64,000 nucleotides of DNA from Fidelibacterota bacterium (GCA_947475295.1 CANJLF010000009.1:1-64000); one strand, 5' to 3'. Shown: positions 37,449-47,524, numbered from the stretch's first letter. Notes: a model not told the origin generated them from the letters alone. Program-made: numbers and translations.

Positions 37449-38384
37449 ATGAACCCTCCCGAGCCACGCCAGCTTCCCGCTGCGCCTTTCAAAACGCTGA
37501 TCAATTCAAACCTCCGTTTGAAAATCGTCGACATCGGGGCCAATCCCTTGGATGACGGCCCACCGCCCTATGCTGGACTCTTGGGAGCGGGGGATGTGGA
37601 CCTTGTCGGGTTCGAGCCCCATGCGCCGAGCTTGGATGAGCTCAACCGCCGCAAGGGCCCTTTCGAGACCTACCTGCCGCAGGCGGTTGGCGATGGCCGA
37701 CGCCATACCCTGCGCATTTGCCATGCGCCGGGCCTTTCATCGGTGCTGGCGCCCAATCCGCCGGTGATGAGGTTGTTTCATCTTTTCCCGATCTGGAGCC
37801 GGGTGTTTTCGACGCTCGACGTCGACACCGTGCGCCTGGACGACGTTCCCGAAACCGCCGGCGCCGACTTCATCAAGATGGATATCCAAGGCGGCGAGCT
37901 GATGGCCTTCGGCGGCGCCATCAATCGTCTGCGCGAGGTCGCGGTGATTCAGACGGAAGTCTCTTTCGTCCCATTATATGTGGGCCAGCCGCTGTTCTCG
38001 GAAATCGAGATATTCCTCCGGCAGCAGGGTTTCATGTTTCACCGCTTCTTCCCGATCGCGAGCCGGCTCATCAGTCCCTTTTTGCTCGATAACGGTTTAT
38101 ACGCCGGCTTCAGCCAGGAGATGCAGGCCGACGCGGTGTTTGTGCGGGACTTCACGCGCCAGGAGCTGCTCACGGATCGCCAGCTCATGGCGACCGCCAT
38201 CATTATGCACGACTGCTATCGCTCCTTCGATGCCGCGCTGTTTCAACTGCTGGAGCTGGACCGACGCAACAATACCAAGCTTGGCAGCCAGTACATGGAA
38301 GCCTTGCAGCCCTACTTCCCAGACCAGGTGGTTTGGATGTGGAAGGGGCCGGTCAAAGGTCCGCCCGCAGCGGCTAAGCCATAG
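37449..38384 (+). CDS. FkbM-family methyltransferase
   Basis: A 311-aa SAM-dependent methyltransferase, probably acting on a surface glycan or other polymer. Motif I is KIVDIGANPLDDG, the acidic end of strand 2 is LVGFEPHAPSLDEL, and the FkbM hallmark is DFIKMDIQGGELMAF. ATG 37449 was chosen over an earlier frame start that overlaps the SRAP gene. A second FkbM gene is at 58647-59438. Confidence 0.87.
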   Translation: MNPPEPRQLPAAPFKTLINSNLRLKIVDIGANPLDDGPPPYAGLLGAGDVDLVGFEPHAPSLDELNRRKGPFETYLPQAVGDGRRHTLRICHAPGLSSVLAPNPPVMRLFHLFPIWSRVFSTLDVDTVRLDDVPETAGADFIKMDIQGGELMAFGGAINRLREVAVIQTEVSFVPLYVGQPLFSEIEIFLRQQGFMFHRFFPIASRLISPFLLDNGLYAGFSQEMQADAVFVRDFTRQELLTDRQLMATAIIMHDCYRSFDAALFQLLELDRRNNTKLGSQYMEALQPYFPDQVVWMWKGPVKGPPAAAKP

Positions 38385-38434
38385 GGACCTGCCTCAAAGC
38401 GTGGTAGTCTTCATCCTTGGGTTCGCTCAGGCGC

Positions 38435-39229
38435 ATGGTAGACGTTTTGGTGGCTGGGTTTCCGAGGCTGTTGAGCGGCGACGATCCTACGGTGTGGAGC
38501 ATCCTTCGGGAAGACGGCCAGTCGCCTTTTATTTTGGCCTGCGATCATGCCGGAAACCGGCTTCCCAAAAGTCTGGGTGACCTCGGACTGCCGGCCGGCG
38601 AACGGCAGCGGCATATCGCCTGGGATATCGGCGTCGCGGGCTTGGCACGGATCATGGCCGACGCGCTCGATGCCTTCACCATCCTGCAGACCTATTCCCG
38701 CTTGGTGATCGACTGCAACCGGCCTCCGGAAGCAAAAGATTCCATCGCGATCTTGAGTGAGCTCACGGCAATCCCCGGCAATCAAGCGCTGTCGCCGGCG
38801 GCGCGGCAGATGCGCCTGGACGAAATTTTCACGCCCTATCACACGGCGCTGCGGCGCGAACTCGACCGGCGCCAGAAGAACAAAGTCCCCGCCGTGCTGA
38901 TTGCCCTGCACAGCTTCACGCCGGTGTTTAAGGGCAACAGCCGCCCGTGGCACGCCGGGCTTTTGTATAATCGCGACAACCGCATGGCCAAAGCCATGAT
39001 CGAACAGCTGGAGCGGGAAGGCGGGTTGGTCATCGGCGACAACCAGCCTTATGCCCTTGGCGATGACAGCGACTACACCGTTCCGGTCCACGGCGAGCGG
39101 CGAGGGATTCCACACGTCGAGGTCGAAGTGCGCCAGGACCTGATCGCCGACGAAGCGGGGCAACGCCTGTGGGCTGAGCGCTTGGGGCGAATACTCACGT
39201 CATCTTGGAAAGCTATCGTGGAGGGATAA
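38435..39229 (+). CDS. N-formylglutamate amidohydrolase family protein
   Basis: Zinc-dependent hydrolase that in histidine breakdown releases glutamate from N-formylglutamate; homologues can serve other N-formyl amino acids. The family start FILACDHAGNRLPKSLG supplies the metal-binding Asp-His, LVIDCNRPP follows, and IALHSFTPVF is typical. ATG 38435 was chosen over a TTG 18 bases earlier, giving 264 aa. No hut genes are near, so its pathway is unclear. Confidence 0.9.
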   Translation: MVDVLVAGFPRLLSGDDPTVWSILREDGQSPFILACDHAGNRLPKSLGDLGLPAGERQRHIAWDIGVAGLARIMADALDAFTILQTYSRLVIDCNRPPEAKDSIAILSELTAIPGNQALSPAARQMRLDEIFTPYHTALRRELDRRQKNKVPAVLIALHSFTPVFKGNSRPWHAGLLYNRDNRMAKAMIEQLEREGGLVIGDNQPYALGDDSDYTVPVHGERRGIPHVEVEVRQDLIADEAGQRLWAERLGRILTSSWKAIVEG

Positions 39230-39291
39230 ACCGGAACTTTTGACGCCGTCGGGGGTTCACATGGGGCGGCATAACGCTAAAGGATTTGATG

Positions 39292-40128
39292 ATGGAAATT
39301 CGTGTCGGCTATGAGCTGGTCTACGACTGCCCGCAACCGACCCCCATGATGCTGATGCTCAACATTCATCATTCCCGGGCCGGCGACATCGTTGTCCCCG
39401 ACCATATGAAAACGACGCCCGACGTTCCGATCACGACCTACCGCGACACTTTCGGGAACTGGTGCAGCCGGATTGTAGCCCCCCAAGGGCGGATTCAAAT
39501 TACCAGCACCGCGGTCGTTCGAGACACGGGCGAGCCCGATAATGTCGTTCGGTCGGCGCCCCAGCACCCGGTGCAGGATCTTCCCGAAGAGACCTTGGTT
39601 TTTCTGCTGGGCAGCCGCTATTGCGAAACCGACCGTTTGTCGAACATAGCGTGGAACCTATTTGGCTATTCGCAGCCCGGCTGGACCCTGGTCCAGAACA
39701 TCTGCGATTTTGTTCACAACCACATAACCTTCGACTATCAGCAGGCGCGCCCCACGCGCACGGCTTGGGAAGCCTATAACGAGCGGACCGGGGTGTGCCG
39801 CGACTACGCTCACCTGGCCGTCGCCCTTTGCCGCTGCATGAATATTCCCGCGCGCTATTGTACCGGCTATCTGGGTGATATCGGCATGCCGCCGCCCTAT
39901 GGACCTATGGACTTCGCCGGGTGGTTTGAGGCTTATCTCGGCGGCGCTTGGCATACCTTCGATGCGCGCAATAACATGCCGCGCATCGGACGGGTTTTGC
40001 TCGCCAGGGGCCGCGACGCCACGGACGTCGCTATCAGCAATACCTTTGGCCTCAATACCCTGGTCAGCTTCAGGGTCTGGACCGACGAGATTCCCGCCGC
40101 GGTTCCAGAACAGCCTCGCGACCCCTGA
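39292..40128 (+). CDS. Transglutaminase-like protease-fold protein
   Basis: A 278-aa cytoplasmic protein with the transglutaminase core: catalytic Cys in RTGVCRDYAHLA (about residue 169), His in AWHTFDAR and the following Asp. It has the N-terminal beta region of the bacterial family (YDCPQPTPMMLMLN). These proteins are usually thought to be peptidases or to form or break isopeptide bonds. Three in-frame starts lie together (TTG, ATG, ATG); the last has the best spacing from AAAGGA. Confidence 0.9.
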   Translation: MEIRVGYELVYDCPQPTPMMLMLNIHHSRAGDIVVPDHMKTTPDVPITTYRDTFGNWCSRIVAPQGRIQITSTAVVRDTGEPDNVVRSAPQHPVQDLPEETLVFLLGSRYCETDRLSNIAWNLFGYSQPGWTLVQNICDFVHNHITFDYQQARPTRTAWEAYNERTGVCRDYAHLAVALCRCMNIPARYCTGYLGDIGMPPPYGPMDFAGWFEAYLGGAWHTFDARNNMPRIGRVLLARGRDATDVAISNTFGLNTLVSFRVWTDEIPAAVPEQPRDP

Positions 40129-40256
40129 GCGAACCGCTTGGCCCTGGCTTCGGGCCTAAGACCGGTGCTCTATAACGCCGGATCATGCTAACCTTAGCTT
40201 TCGGTCAGGCAGGGGGGAGCCGCCTGATGCCGAACAGCAGGCTCCGGGGATAGAAA

Positions 40257-40991
40257 ATGCAGCGTAACGTCTTGATATGCGCCGGATTTATGGCCGCCGT
40301 GGGTGCTGCCCCGGCGGCTGAGATTCACGTCATTACGCCGGGAAGTGCTGGCGGTGGCTTGCGCGCCCTGGCGGAAAGCTGGGCCCTCGCGACCGGCAAC
40401 AAGGCCAACATTGAAGGCGGCGGCAGCGGCCAGATCCGCACCGACGTTGGCAACGGCAAGGTCTGCGATCTTGTCGTCCTGCCGCCCAGCGAGTTTCCGG
40501 CCATCACGGCTGCCATCAAGCCGGGTACGCTGACCTTCGTCGGCACTATTCCCATGGCCGCGGTCGTCAAGAGCGGCGCGCCGCACCCCGATATATCGAC
40601 GCTGCCTAAATTCATCGCCGCCGTCAAAGCACAAGGTGTCGGTTATGCCGATCCGGTGCGCGGCAGCACCAGCGGCGCGCAAGTCGCGAAAATGTTGACG
40701 CGCCCCGAATTCGCCGGCGCCAAGGGAATCATCACGACCGGTGCGCCCGCCAATGCCGTTGCCAAGGGCGAGGTGCCCTTCGGCATCGGCACCTTGAGTG
40801 AAGACTCCATTCCCGGCGTCGATGTGATCGGCAACGTGCCGCCGGAGTTGGGCATGAAGCTGGACATCTCCGCCGCCGTTTGCGCGAAAGCGGCTGATTC
40901 TGCGACCGCCGCGGTTTTTCTGAAATACATCACGCGGCCGGAAGCGGCCACGGATTGGAAGAAGGGCCACTTGAACCTCGCGCATAAATAA
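40257..40991 (+). CDS. ModA-like periplasmic substrate-binding protein
   Basis: A 244-aa exported protein. The signal peptide (MQRNVLICAGFMAAVGAAPAA) is followed by a type II binding fold similar to molybdate-binding ModA: EIHVITPGSAGGGLRALAE, FEGGGSGQ-like IEGGGSGQIRTDV, and PVRGSTSGAQVAKML. No ModB/ModC permease or ATPase lies beside it, so its transporter is elsewhere or it has a sensing role. The upstream 120 bp hold a short TCAGGC/GCCTGA stem (about 40204-40226), not recognised as a known riboswitch. Ligand unknown. Confidence 0.82.
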   Translation: MQRNVLICAGFMAAVGAAPAAEIHVITPGSAGGGLRALAESWALATGNKANIEGGGSGQIRTDVGNGKVCDLVVLPPSEFPAITAAIKPGTLTFVGTIPMAAVVKSGAPHPDISTLPKFIAAVKAQGVGYADPVRGSTSGAQVAKMLTRPEFAGAKGIITTGAPANAVAKGEVPFGIGTLSEDSIPGVDVIGNVPPELGMKLDISAAVCAKAADSATAAVFLKYITRPEAATDWKKGHLNLAHK

Positions 40992-41037
40992 TCGTGACGC
41001 GAGTTTGACCTTTTTCTAGACATTCACGAGGTTTGGT

Positions 41038-44000
41038 ATGGTGCTTTCTGATTTTTCGATCAAACGACCGGTCGTCGCCATTGTGGCGAGCCTGCTGCTG
41101 TTGGTCTTTGGGCTCTACGCCTTCTTTCAGCTGCCGGTGCGCGAGACACCGAATATCGAGCGCCCGGTGGTGAACATCGGTGTCAGCTATCAAGGCGCGT
41201 CCGCCGAGGTGGTCGAGTCCAAAGTCGTCAAGGTGATCGAAGACCAAGTCAGCGGCATTCAGGGCCTTGTGGCCATTAATTCGCAGTCCCGCGATGGCTT
41301 TGGCCGCATCAATCTCGAATTCCGCGAAGACGTCAACATCGATACGGCGGCGAACGATATCCGCGACCAAGTGAGCCGCGTGGCGTCGCGCCTGCCGCTC
41401 GATGCCGACCCGCCGGTCATCCAGAAAGCGGACTCAGACTCTGATCCGATCATGACCGTCAACATCAACGGCCCACGGACGCCGATGGAATTGTCGGACA
41501 TAGCAAAGCTCGTGCTCATGCCGCGCCTGTCCTCGGTCGAAGGGGTCGCAACCGTCAATATCAACGGTGGGCGTGAGAAAGCCATGCGGATATGGCTGGA
41601 CCGCCGCGCCATGGCCGCGCGCGGTCTCACGGTGGCCGATATTCAAACCGCGCTTCGCCGCGAAAACATCGAGCTGGGCGCGGGGCAATTGGAGTCAGAA
41701 AGCCGTAACTTCACCCTGCGCACCATTCGCGCCTTCCAGACGCCCGATGATTTCCGCAAGCTGGTGGTAGCCCGCGGTCCCAACAACTATCTCATCCGCT
41801 TGGGCGAGATGGCGACGGTTGAAATCGCGCCCGTCGACATCCACTCGATCTATAAAAGCAACGGTGTACCGCGGACGGCGCTTTCCATCGTCAAGCAACC
41901 GGGTGCTTCGACATTGGATGTCGCCAAAGCCCTCAAAGCCGAGATCGAACTCATCAAGCTGACCCTGCCGCCCGACTTGAACTTGCCGGCGGCACAAGAT
42001 TCGTCGCAGTTTATTGCCGCGGCAATCCATGAAGTCGCGGTCGCGGCGGGCGTATCTGCGGTCCTCGTGATGATTGTGATTTATCTCTTTCTCGGTACCG
42101 TGCGCGCCGCGTTCATTCCCGTGGTCACTGTCCCGATCTCGCTGATCGCCACGTCTATAGTTCTGTGGCCCATGGGTTTCTCGATCAACATCTTGACCCT
42201 GCTCGCCATGGTGCTGGCCATCGGCCTCGTGGTCGACGATGCGATCATCATGCTGGAGAACATCCATCGTCGCATGAAATTGGGCGAGCCGGCGTTGCTC
42301 GCGGCCATGCGCGGCTCGCGTCAGGTCGGTTTGGCGGTGGTTTCCACGACCATGGTGCTGGTCGCGGCCTTTGTACCGGTGGCGCTGATGAAGGGCTCGG
42401 TAGGCGCCTTATTCAAGGAATTTGCGCTGACTATGGCTGTGTCCGTGGTGTTCTCGATGTTCATCTCGCTCACACTGACGCCGGTGATGTGCAGCAAGAT
42501 CCTCACGCGTAAGCTTGACGCCAGCCGCCTCGCGCATATGTCGGAGGAGATCTTCGGAAAACTGCGGACCTTCTATGTCCGGATACTCAACCGCGCCCTG
42601 GACGCGCCCAAAGTCGTGTTGACGGGTTTCGCCGGACTCCTGGCGCTTTCGGCTTTGTTGTTCACATTCCTGCCGCAGGAATTCACGCCGCGCGAAGACC
42701 GTGGACAGGTCTCACTCCAGGCCCGTGCGCCGGAAGGTTCCAACGCCGACTACACCGGGCGCCAGCTGTCCGCCGCCGTCGCCATCATCAAACCCTATGT
42801 CGACAGCGGCGAAGTTGTCCAAGTCTCCGAGAATATCGGCGGCAACAACAACCAGGGCAACTCGAACGTCTGGATGGCGCCGTGGGGCGAGCGGCATCGC
42901 ACCAGCGCCGAATTCGTGGCCGAGATCACGCCGAAGCTGCAAGCCATACCCGGCGCGCAAGTTGTCGCCAGTCTCCCGTCGGGGCTTGGCCGTGGCGGCG
43001 GCGGCGGCGGCGGATTGCAGCTTTCCATCAGCGGTCCCACCTACGATGATCTGCGTGTCTGGCGCGATGCCATGATGGAAGGCATGCGCGACAATCCGAT
43101 GTTCGTCTCGGTGCGCAACAGCTTTGTTGAAAGCAAGCCGCAGGTACGCATCCACGTCGACCGCGTGCGCGCCGGCGATCTCGGCGTTTCCATTGGCGAT
43201 ATCGGCGATGCCCTGGCCGCCATGCTGGGCTCGCGCAAGGTGACGACCTTCGTCGATAAGGGTGAGGAATACGACGTCATTTTGCAGGGCAGGGATTCCG
43301 ACCGCGAAACCCCGGGCGATATCTCGAACATCTACGTGCGCTCGAGCACGACCCGCATGCTTATCCCGCTGTCCAGCCTAGTGACCCTGGAAGAGGGGTC
43401 CTATGCGGATAGTTTCTCGCGCCTCGACCGGCGCCGTTCCATCTCCTTGAATTTCAACCCGCGCACCGACGTCATTCTTGGCGACGCCATCAAGGAAGTC
43501 GAGCGTGTCGCCCAGGAAAGACTGCCTTCAACCGCTCTACTGACCTGGCGCGGCGAGGCCGGCGACTTCAAGGATAACAGTGCGTCGATCTATTTCAGCT
43601 TCGCGCTGGCCCTGGTGGTGGTGTTTTTGGTGCTGTCCGCGCAGTTTGAAAGCTTCATTCATCCCATGGTCATCATGATGACCGTGCCGCTGGCGGTCTT
43701 CGGAGCGCTGATGGGGCTTCTGATATTCGGCCAGAGCATCAATCTATTCTCGCAGATCGGCATTATTGTGCTGGTCGGCCTTGCCGCCAAGAACGGCATT
43801 TTGATCGTCGAGTTCACCAACCAGCTGCGCGATGCTGGCCGCGGTTTTCGTGACGCACTTGTTGAGGCGTCCGCTATTCGCCTGCGCCCGATCATCATGA
43901 CCGCGCTGGCGACGATTATGGGCGCGCTGCCGCTGGTGATCGCCACCGGCGCCGGCTCCGAAAGCCGCCGTCCCATCGGCGTGGTGATTTTCGCCGGCGT

Positions 44001-44175
44001 CGCCTTCGCCGTTGTGATCACGTTGGTGGTCGTGCCGACCTTCTACATGCTGCTGGCCAAACGCACGGGCTCGCCGGGCCGGGTCGCCAGCGAGCTCAGG
44101 GAATACGAAAAAGCGTTCCCGACCAGCGCCAGCGGTCACACCCATCAGCCGCAAGACGGCCAACCTGCGGAGTAA
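41038..44175 (+). CDS. RND efflux pump inner-membrane permease
   Basis: A 1045-aa proton-driven exporter of the AcrB/MexB superfamily (HAE-1). It has the N-terminal FSIKRPVVAIVAS helix, a large periplasmic loop, the DD proton-relay pair in IGLVVDDAIIMLENI, and a second half with VGLAAKNGILIVEF. A Gly run (about residues 652-658) sits in the second periplasmic domain. There is no membrane-fusion or outer-membrane partner gene on either side, so it probably pairs with subunits encoded elsewhere. It follows the ModA-like gene by 46 bp. Confidence 0.95.
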   Translation: MVLSDFSIKRPVVAIVASLLLLVFGLYAFFQLPVRETPNIERPVVNIGVSYQGASAEVVESKVVKVIEDQVSGIQGLVAINSQSRDGFGRINLEFREDVNIDTAANDIRDQVSRVASRLPLDADPPVIQKADSDSDPIMTVNINGPRTPMELSDIAKLVLMPRLSSVEGVATVNINGGREKAMRIWLDRRAMAARGLTVADIQTALRRENIELGAGQLESESRNFTLRTIRAFQTPDDFRKLVVARGPNNYLIRLGEMATVEIAPVDIHSIYKSNGVPRTALSIVKQPGASTLDVAKALKAEIELIKLTLPPDLNLPAAQDSSQFIAAAIHEVAVAAGVSAVLVMIVIYLFLGTVRAAFIPVVTVPISLIATSIVLWPMGFSINILTLLAMVLAIGLVVDDAIIMLENIHRRMKLGEPALLAAMRGSRQVGLAVVSTTMVLVAAFVPVALMKGSVGALFKEFALTMAVSVVFSMFISLTLTPVMCSKILTRKLDASRLAHMSEEIFGKLRTFYVRILNRALDAPKVVLTGFAGLLALSALLFTFLPQEFTPREDRGQVSLQARAPEGSNADYTGRQLSAAVAIIKPYVDSGEVVQVSENIGGNNNQGNSNVWMAPWGERHRTSAEFVAEITPKLQAIPGAQVVASLPSGLGRGGGGGGGLQLSISGPTYDDLRVWRDAMMEGMRDNPMFVSVRNSFVESKPQVRIHVDRVRAGDLGVSIGDIGDALAAMLGSRKVTTFVDKGEEYDVILQGRDSDRETPGDISNIYVRSSTTRMLIPLSSLVTLEEGSYADSFSRLDRRRSISLNFNPRTDVILGDAIKEVERVAQERLPSTALLTWRGEAGDFKDNSASIYFSFALALVVVFLVLSAQFESFIHPMVIMMTVPLAVFGALMGLLIFGQSINLFSQIGIIVLVGLAAKNGILIVEFTNQLRDAGRGFRDALVEASAIRLRPIIMTALATIMGALPLVIATGAGSESRRPIGVVIFAGVAFAVVITLVVVPTFYMLLAKRTGSPGRVASELREYEKAFPTSASGHTHQPQDGQPAE

Positions 44176-44586
44176 GCGGGCCGCCACGATGCTTTCGTGG
44201 CCGGCGCGATGCCCCCAATCCTGGATGGTCTCCGGGCGGTCGAAGGTGAACTCAAGAACGCCGCCTTGATGGCCGGTGTCGGTGGACACGGCCACGGAAC
44301 CTCCGTGCACGACGTCGCGCAGTGCCTTTGGATGTCGCCGATAACAGCGTGCCGAGTTGTGTCGCCGCGAAGGTACAGCGCAAAGCCTCAATATTATTTT
44401 TATGTCCGGACAATATTTTTCTGGTCGAAGGAATTGTGGATGTATACATTATGACCAGTTTAGGCGGGAGGAGAGACTGCGCACCGTATTTGGGCTCAGT
44501 CATTTTTATTTTGGGGGGAACCAATGTCTCTACACTGTATGTATATGTGCGCAACAGCGCATCTTGTCGGCCGGCAGCAAAAATTT
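44176..44586. other. Upstream region of the TonB receptor gene
   Basis: About 410 bp without a convincing gene. The part after 44385 is AT-rich and holds a perfect palindrome TGTCCGGACA (44403-44412), two flanking CAATATT copies and a second palindrome TGTATACA (44441-44448). These are likely promoter and operator elements of the receptor gene. Confidence 0.5.
44403..44412. promoter_or_regulatory. Palindrome TGTCCGGACA upstream of the TonB receptor gene
   Basis: A perfect 10-bp palindrome of form TGT-N4-ACA, flanked on both sides by CAATATT. A related one (TGTACGTACA) lies before the secreted-repeat gene at 50059-50068. Together they suggest a shared regulator, which is not identified. Confidence 0.35.
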
Positions 44587-47451
44587 ATGAAATCGTCGAC
44601 TGCGCTGTCGACCGCTCTTCTTCTCGCAGCGGGTTTACCCGCACCGGTTCTGGCGCAAACGGCAGCGAAACCACAGCCAGCCGCACAAGAGGCCGTTGAA
44701 GAAGTTGTCGTCACCGGCACGCGCATCGTCCGCGAAGGCTATGAAGCCCCGACGCCCCTTTCCGTCATTGATTCTTCCGCGTTGGAAAATAGATCCGACA
44801 CAAATCTTGCGGTCCTCGTTACGCAAATGCCTGCGTTTTCGGGCGCTGGCGGCATAGCCAGCAATACGAGCTCATTTTCGAGTGCTACGCCCGGTCTGAA
44901 CCTATTGAACCTCAGAAACCTGGGCGCCAACCGAACGCTGGTGTTGCTCGATGGTAACCGCGCTGTGGCAGCGTCGAACACGGGGCAGGGCGTGGATATC
45001 GCTTCCTTTCCGTCGCAGCTTGTATCGCGTGTCGATATCGTCACGGGCGGCGCATCGGCTGTGTACGGTTCGGATGCCGTCGCCGGCGTTGTGAACTTCG
45101 TTCTTGATAAGACCTTTACCGGCGTTAAAGCCGATGTCAGCGCCGGCATGACCAATCACAGCGACAAGAGAAGTTGGGCGGCCCAGTTGTCTGCCGGTTT
45201 CGGTTTTGCCAACGACCGCGGTCACGTTCTCTTGTCGGGTGAAGCAACATACGACGGCGGCACCGATGGTGACGGCGGCCGCCAATGGAACCGCGTCGGT
45301 TACCAGGGCATATCGAACCCACTTTACGGTACAGCGGCCGGCCTTTCCACCAGCGTGCCACAGACACTCATGAGGACCCACGTGGGTCGAAATGACGAAA
45401 CACCGGGCGGCATCATTGTTTCCGGTCCCTTAAAGGGCATCGCCTTCGGCCTCGGCGGCGTTCCCTTTGTGTTAAATCAAGGCACCCTGCAGTCTGGGAC
45501 GCAGTTCATCGGCGGCGATTGGGCGTACACGGACGTGCGCGATCGCTATACCCTGGGCCCAAAGCAGGAACGGCAGAGCGTATTTGCGCGCATCGCTTAC
45601 GATGTTACCGACAACTTCAATGTTTACCTTCAATCGTTCTGGACGGATGCGCGCGAGGCGGCCTACAGCGGCCCCCCGTATACAAGCACCGCAGCGACTC
45701 AAGCCGTCATTAAGCTCGATAACGCGTTCCTGCCGGCGTCGGTCAAGGCGTCCATGGTTGCCAAAGGACTCACCCAGATCCAGGTCGGCAGTTGGAACAC
45801 GGACATGGGTTTTGACTATAACCGAGCCAACCGCATCACGACCCAGAGTATCGTGGGGGCGAGCGGCGATTTTGACGCTTTCGGCTCGAACTGGACGTGG
45901 GATGCGAGCGGTTCCTACGGCGCCTCCGTTATGAGCTTCCACTATTACAACCTCATACAGCTTTCGCACTACCGGCTTGCGACGGATGCCGTCCTCGATC
46001 CGGTGAGCAACACCATCGTTTGCCGCATCAAATTGACCGACCCGACCAATCCGTGTCAGCCCTGGAATGCCATGGGAGAACAGGTCAACAACCAAGTGGC
46101 GCACGATTACAATGCCGGCATCCTGGGTTTCGGCCACGCCAAAATCGAGCAGGCCTCTTTCTCGAGCTCTCTGACTGGCGAGCCATTCTCTGTTCCGGCC
46201 GGACCTGTTTCATTAGCGTTAAGCGTGGAGCACCGTATCGATACCGTGCACAACACGACCGACGAAGCGGGGGCTGCTGTTGATCACAACGTAGGAAACC
46301 TTGCGAAGCTCGATGGCAAGATGACCGTCACCGAAGGCGCCGTGGAAACCGTCATTCCGCTGTTCAATGGCATGTCGTGGGCGGAAAGTTGGGATCTCAA
46401 CGCGGCGGCCCGTTTCACGAGCTACAGCGACGCGGGTTACGTGACGACGTGGAAAGTGGGAACCACCTATACGCCGATCGACGACATCAAATTCCGCTTC
46501 ACGCGGTCTCGCGATATTCGCGCTCCCAACATTTTTGAAAGTTTCTTGCCGGTAAGTTCACCAGGGCAGTCGCCGGCGACGGATCCATTTACGGGCACGC
46601 GGCCAAGCATACGCAGTTTCAATAGAGGCAACGTCAACTTGGTTCCGGAAAAAGCGGACGAGACCGGTATCGGCGTGGTGTTGGCGCCGCGTTTCCTTCC
46701 GGGCTTCACGGCGTCCGTCGACTATTGGGATGTGAAGGTCAAAGACAATATCATCAATCTCACTACTCAAAACATCATCGACGCCTGCTACAATGGGACT
46801 GAACCAGCTTTGTGCGCGGACATCACTCGCGTCAACGGCGTCATTACCACGATAAATACTGGATTCCGAAACATCGCGGTCCAAGATGCCAGGGGTCTCG
46901 ACGTCGAGGCGAGCTACCGCTTCAACGCATCCCAATTGCTTTCAAGCTGGGACGGCGACGTCACGCTGCATAGCAATGCGACCTTCTATCTGAGAAATTA
47001 TGAGGATCGCGGCTTCATTCCTCCCACCAATCACGTCGGTGAAAACAGTGGCAGCTCCGGTCCGCCGTCGTGGAGAATGACAACCACGGCGACGTATCGG
47101 TTGAATCCGATAACGGTTTCGTTGTCCGGCCGTGCGGTCAGCGCGGGTGTAATCAATAGTGAATTTGTTGAATGTACGTCAGGCTGCCCAGTGTCGACGA
47201 CCGCTCACCAGACGATCGACAACAACCATATTGCGGGTGCGGTCTATTTCGATACGAACATCCAATATGATTTTGACGTTTCGGGTGCGCAAGCGACGGC
47301 GTATTTCTCGGCGAAAAATATCTTTAACAGGAGTCCCGTGCTAAACGTGGCTCCGAATGCCTTGCCCTATTTAAACTTGGGGATCAATGGGACGGGGCTT
47401 TATGACAGCTACGGAATTGTGTACCGCGCGGGGCTGCGCTTTAAGTTCTAA
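44587..47451 (+). CDS. TonB-dependent receptor
   Basis: A 954-aa outer-membrane active transporter. A signal peptide (ALSTALLLAAGLPAPVLAQ) is followed by a TonB-box-like EEVVVTGTRIVREG and the plug domain (for example LNLRNLGANRTLVLLDGNR and GGASAVYGSDAVAGVVNF). The beta barrel ends in GLRFKF with terminal Phe, as required for barrel assembly. ATG 44587 was chosen because it begins the signal peptide; a start at 44524 adds 21 unrelated residues. It heads an accessory block of exported proteins, and a decayed copy of its 3' end lies at 56020-56127. Substrate unknown; the large size fits oligosaccharide, peptide or metal-chelate uptake. Confidence 0.95.
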   Translation: MKSSTALSTALLLAAGLPAPVLAQTAAKPQPAAQEAVEEVVVTGTRIVREGYEAPTPLSVIDSSALENRSDTNLAVLVTQMPAFSGAGGIASNTSSFSSATPGLNLLNLRNLGANRTLVLLDGNRAVAASNTGQGVDIASFPSQLVSRVDIVTGGASAVYGSDAVAGVVNFVLDKTFTGVKADVSAGMTNHSDKRSWAAQLSAGFGFANDRGHVLLSGEATYDGGTDGDGGRQWNRVGYQGISNPLYGTAAGLSTSVPQTLMRTHVGRNDETPGGIIVSGPLKGIAFGLGGVPFVLNQGTLQSGTQFIGGDWAYTDVRDRYTLGPKQERQSVFARIAYDVTDNFNVYLQSFWTDAREAAYSGPPYTSTAATQAVIKLDNAFLPASVKASMVAKGLTQIQVGSWNTDMGFDYNRANRITTQSIVGASGDFDAFGSNWTWDASGSYGASVMSFHYYNLIQLSHYRLATDAVLDPVSNTIVCRIKLTDPTNPCQPWNAMGEQVNNQVAHDYNAGILGFGHAKIEQASFSSSLTGEPFSVPAGPVSLALSVEHRIDTVHNTTDEAGAAVDHNVGNLAKLDGKMTVTEGAVETVIPLFNGMSWAESWDLNAAARFTSYSDAGYVTTWKVGTTYTPIDDIKFRFTRSRDIRAPNIFESFLPVSSPGQSPATDPFTGTRPSIRSFNRGNVNLVPEKADETGIGVVLAPRFLPGFTASVDYWDVKVKDNIINLTTQNIIDACYNGTEPALCADITRVNGVITTINTGFRNIAVQDARGLDVEASYRFNASQLLSSWDGDVTLHSNATFYLRNYEDRGFIPPTNHVGENSGSSGPPSWRMTTTATYRLNPITVSLSGRAVSAGVINSEFVECTSGCPVSTTAHQTIDNNHIAGAVYFDTNIQYDFDVSGAQATAYFSAKNIFNRSPVLNVAPNALPYLNLGINGTGLYDSYGIVYRAGLRFKF

Positions 47452-47487
47452 ATCATAGAATTTATTGCGCGTGGTGGCGTCCGGATC

Positions 47488-47524
47488 TGCGGTTTCGGTC
47501 ATGAGTTCCATGACCGAAACCGCA
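47488..47524 (+). terminator. Perfect 16-bp hairpin after the TonB receptor gene
   Basis: TGCGGTTTCGGTCATG pairs fully with CATGACCGAAACCGCA around a 5-base loop, 37 bp after the receptor stop. An outer CTGCGG/CCGCAG pair may extend it. The T7 tract comes only 22 bases later, so it is not a standard intrinsic terminator. It could protect the receptor mRNA 3' end or act in attenuation between the receptor and the next gene. Confidence 0.5.

Noticed and set aside
40190-40256. Possible molybdenum-cofactor or similar riboswitch before the ModA-like gene
   Set aside because: Only a 6-bp stem and a few short pairings are visible; no known riboswitch core could be matched.
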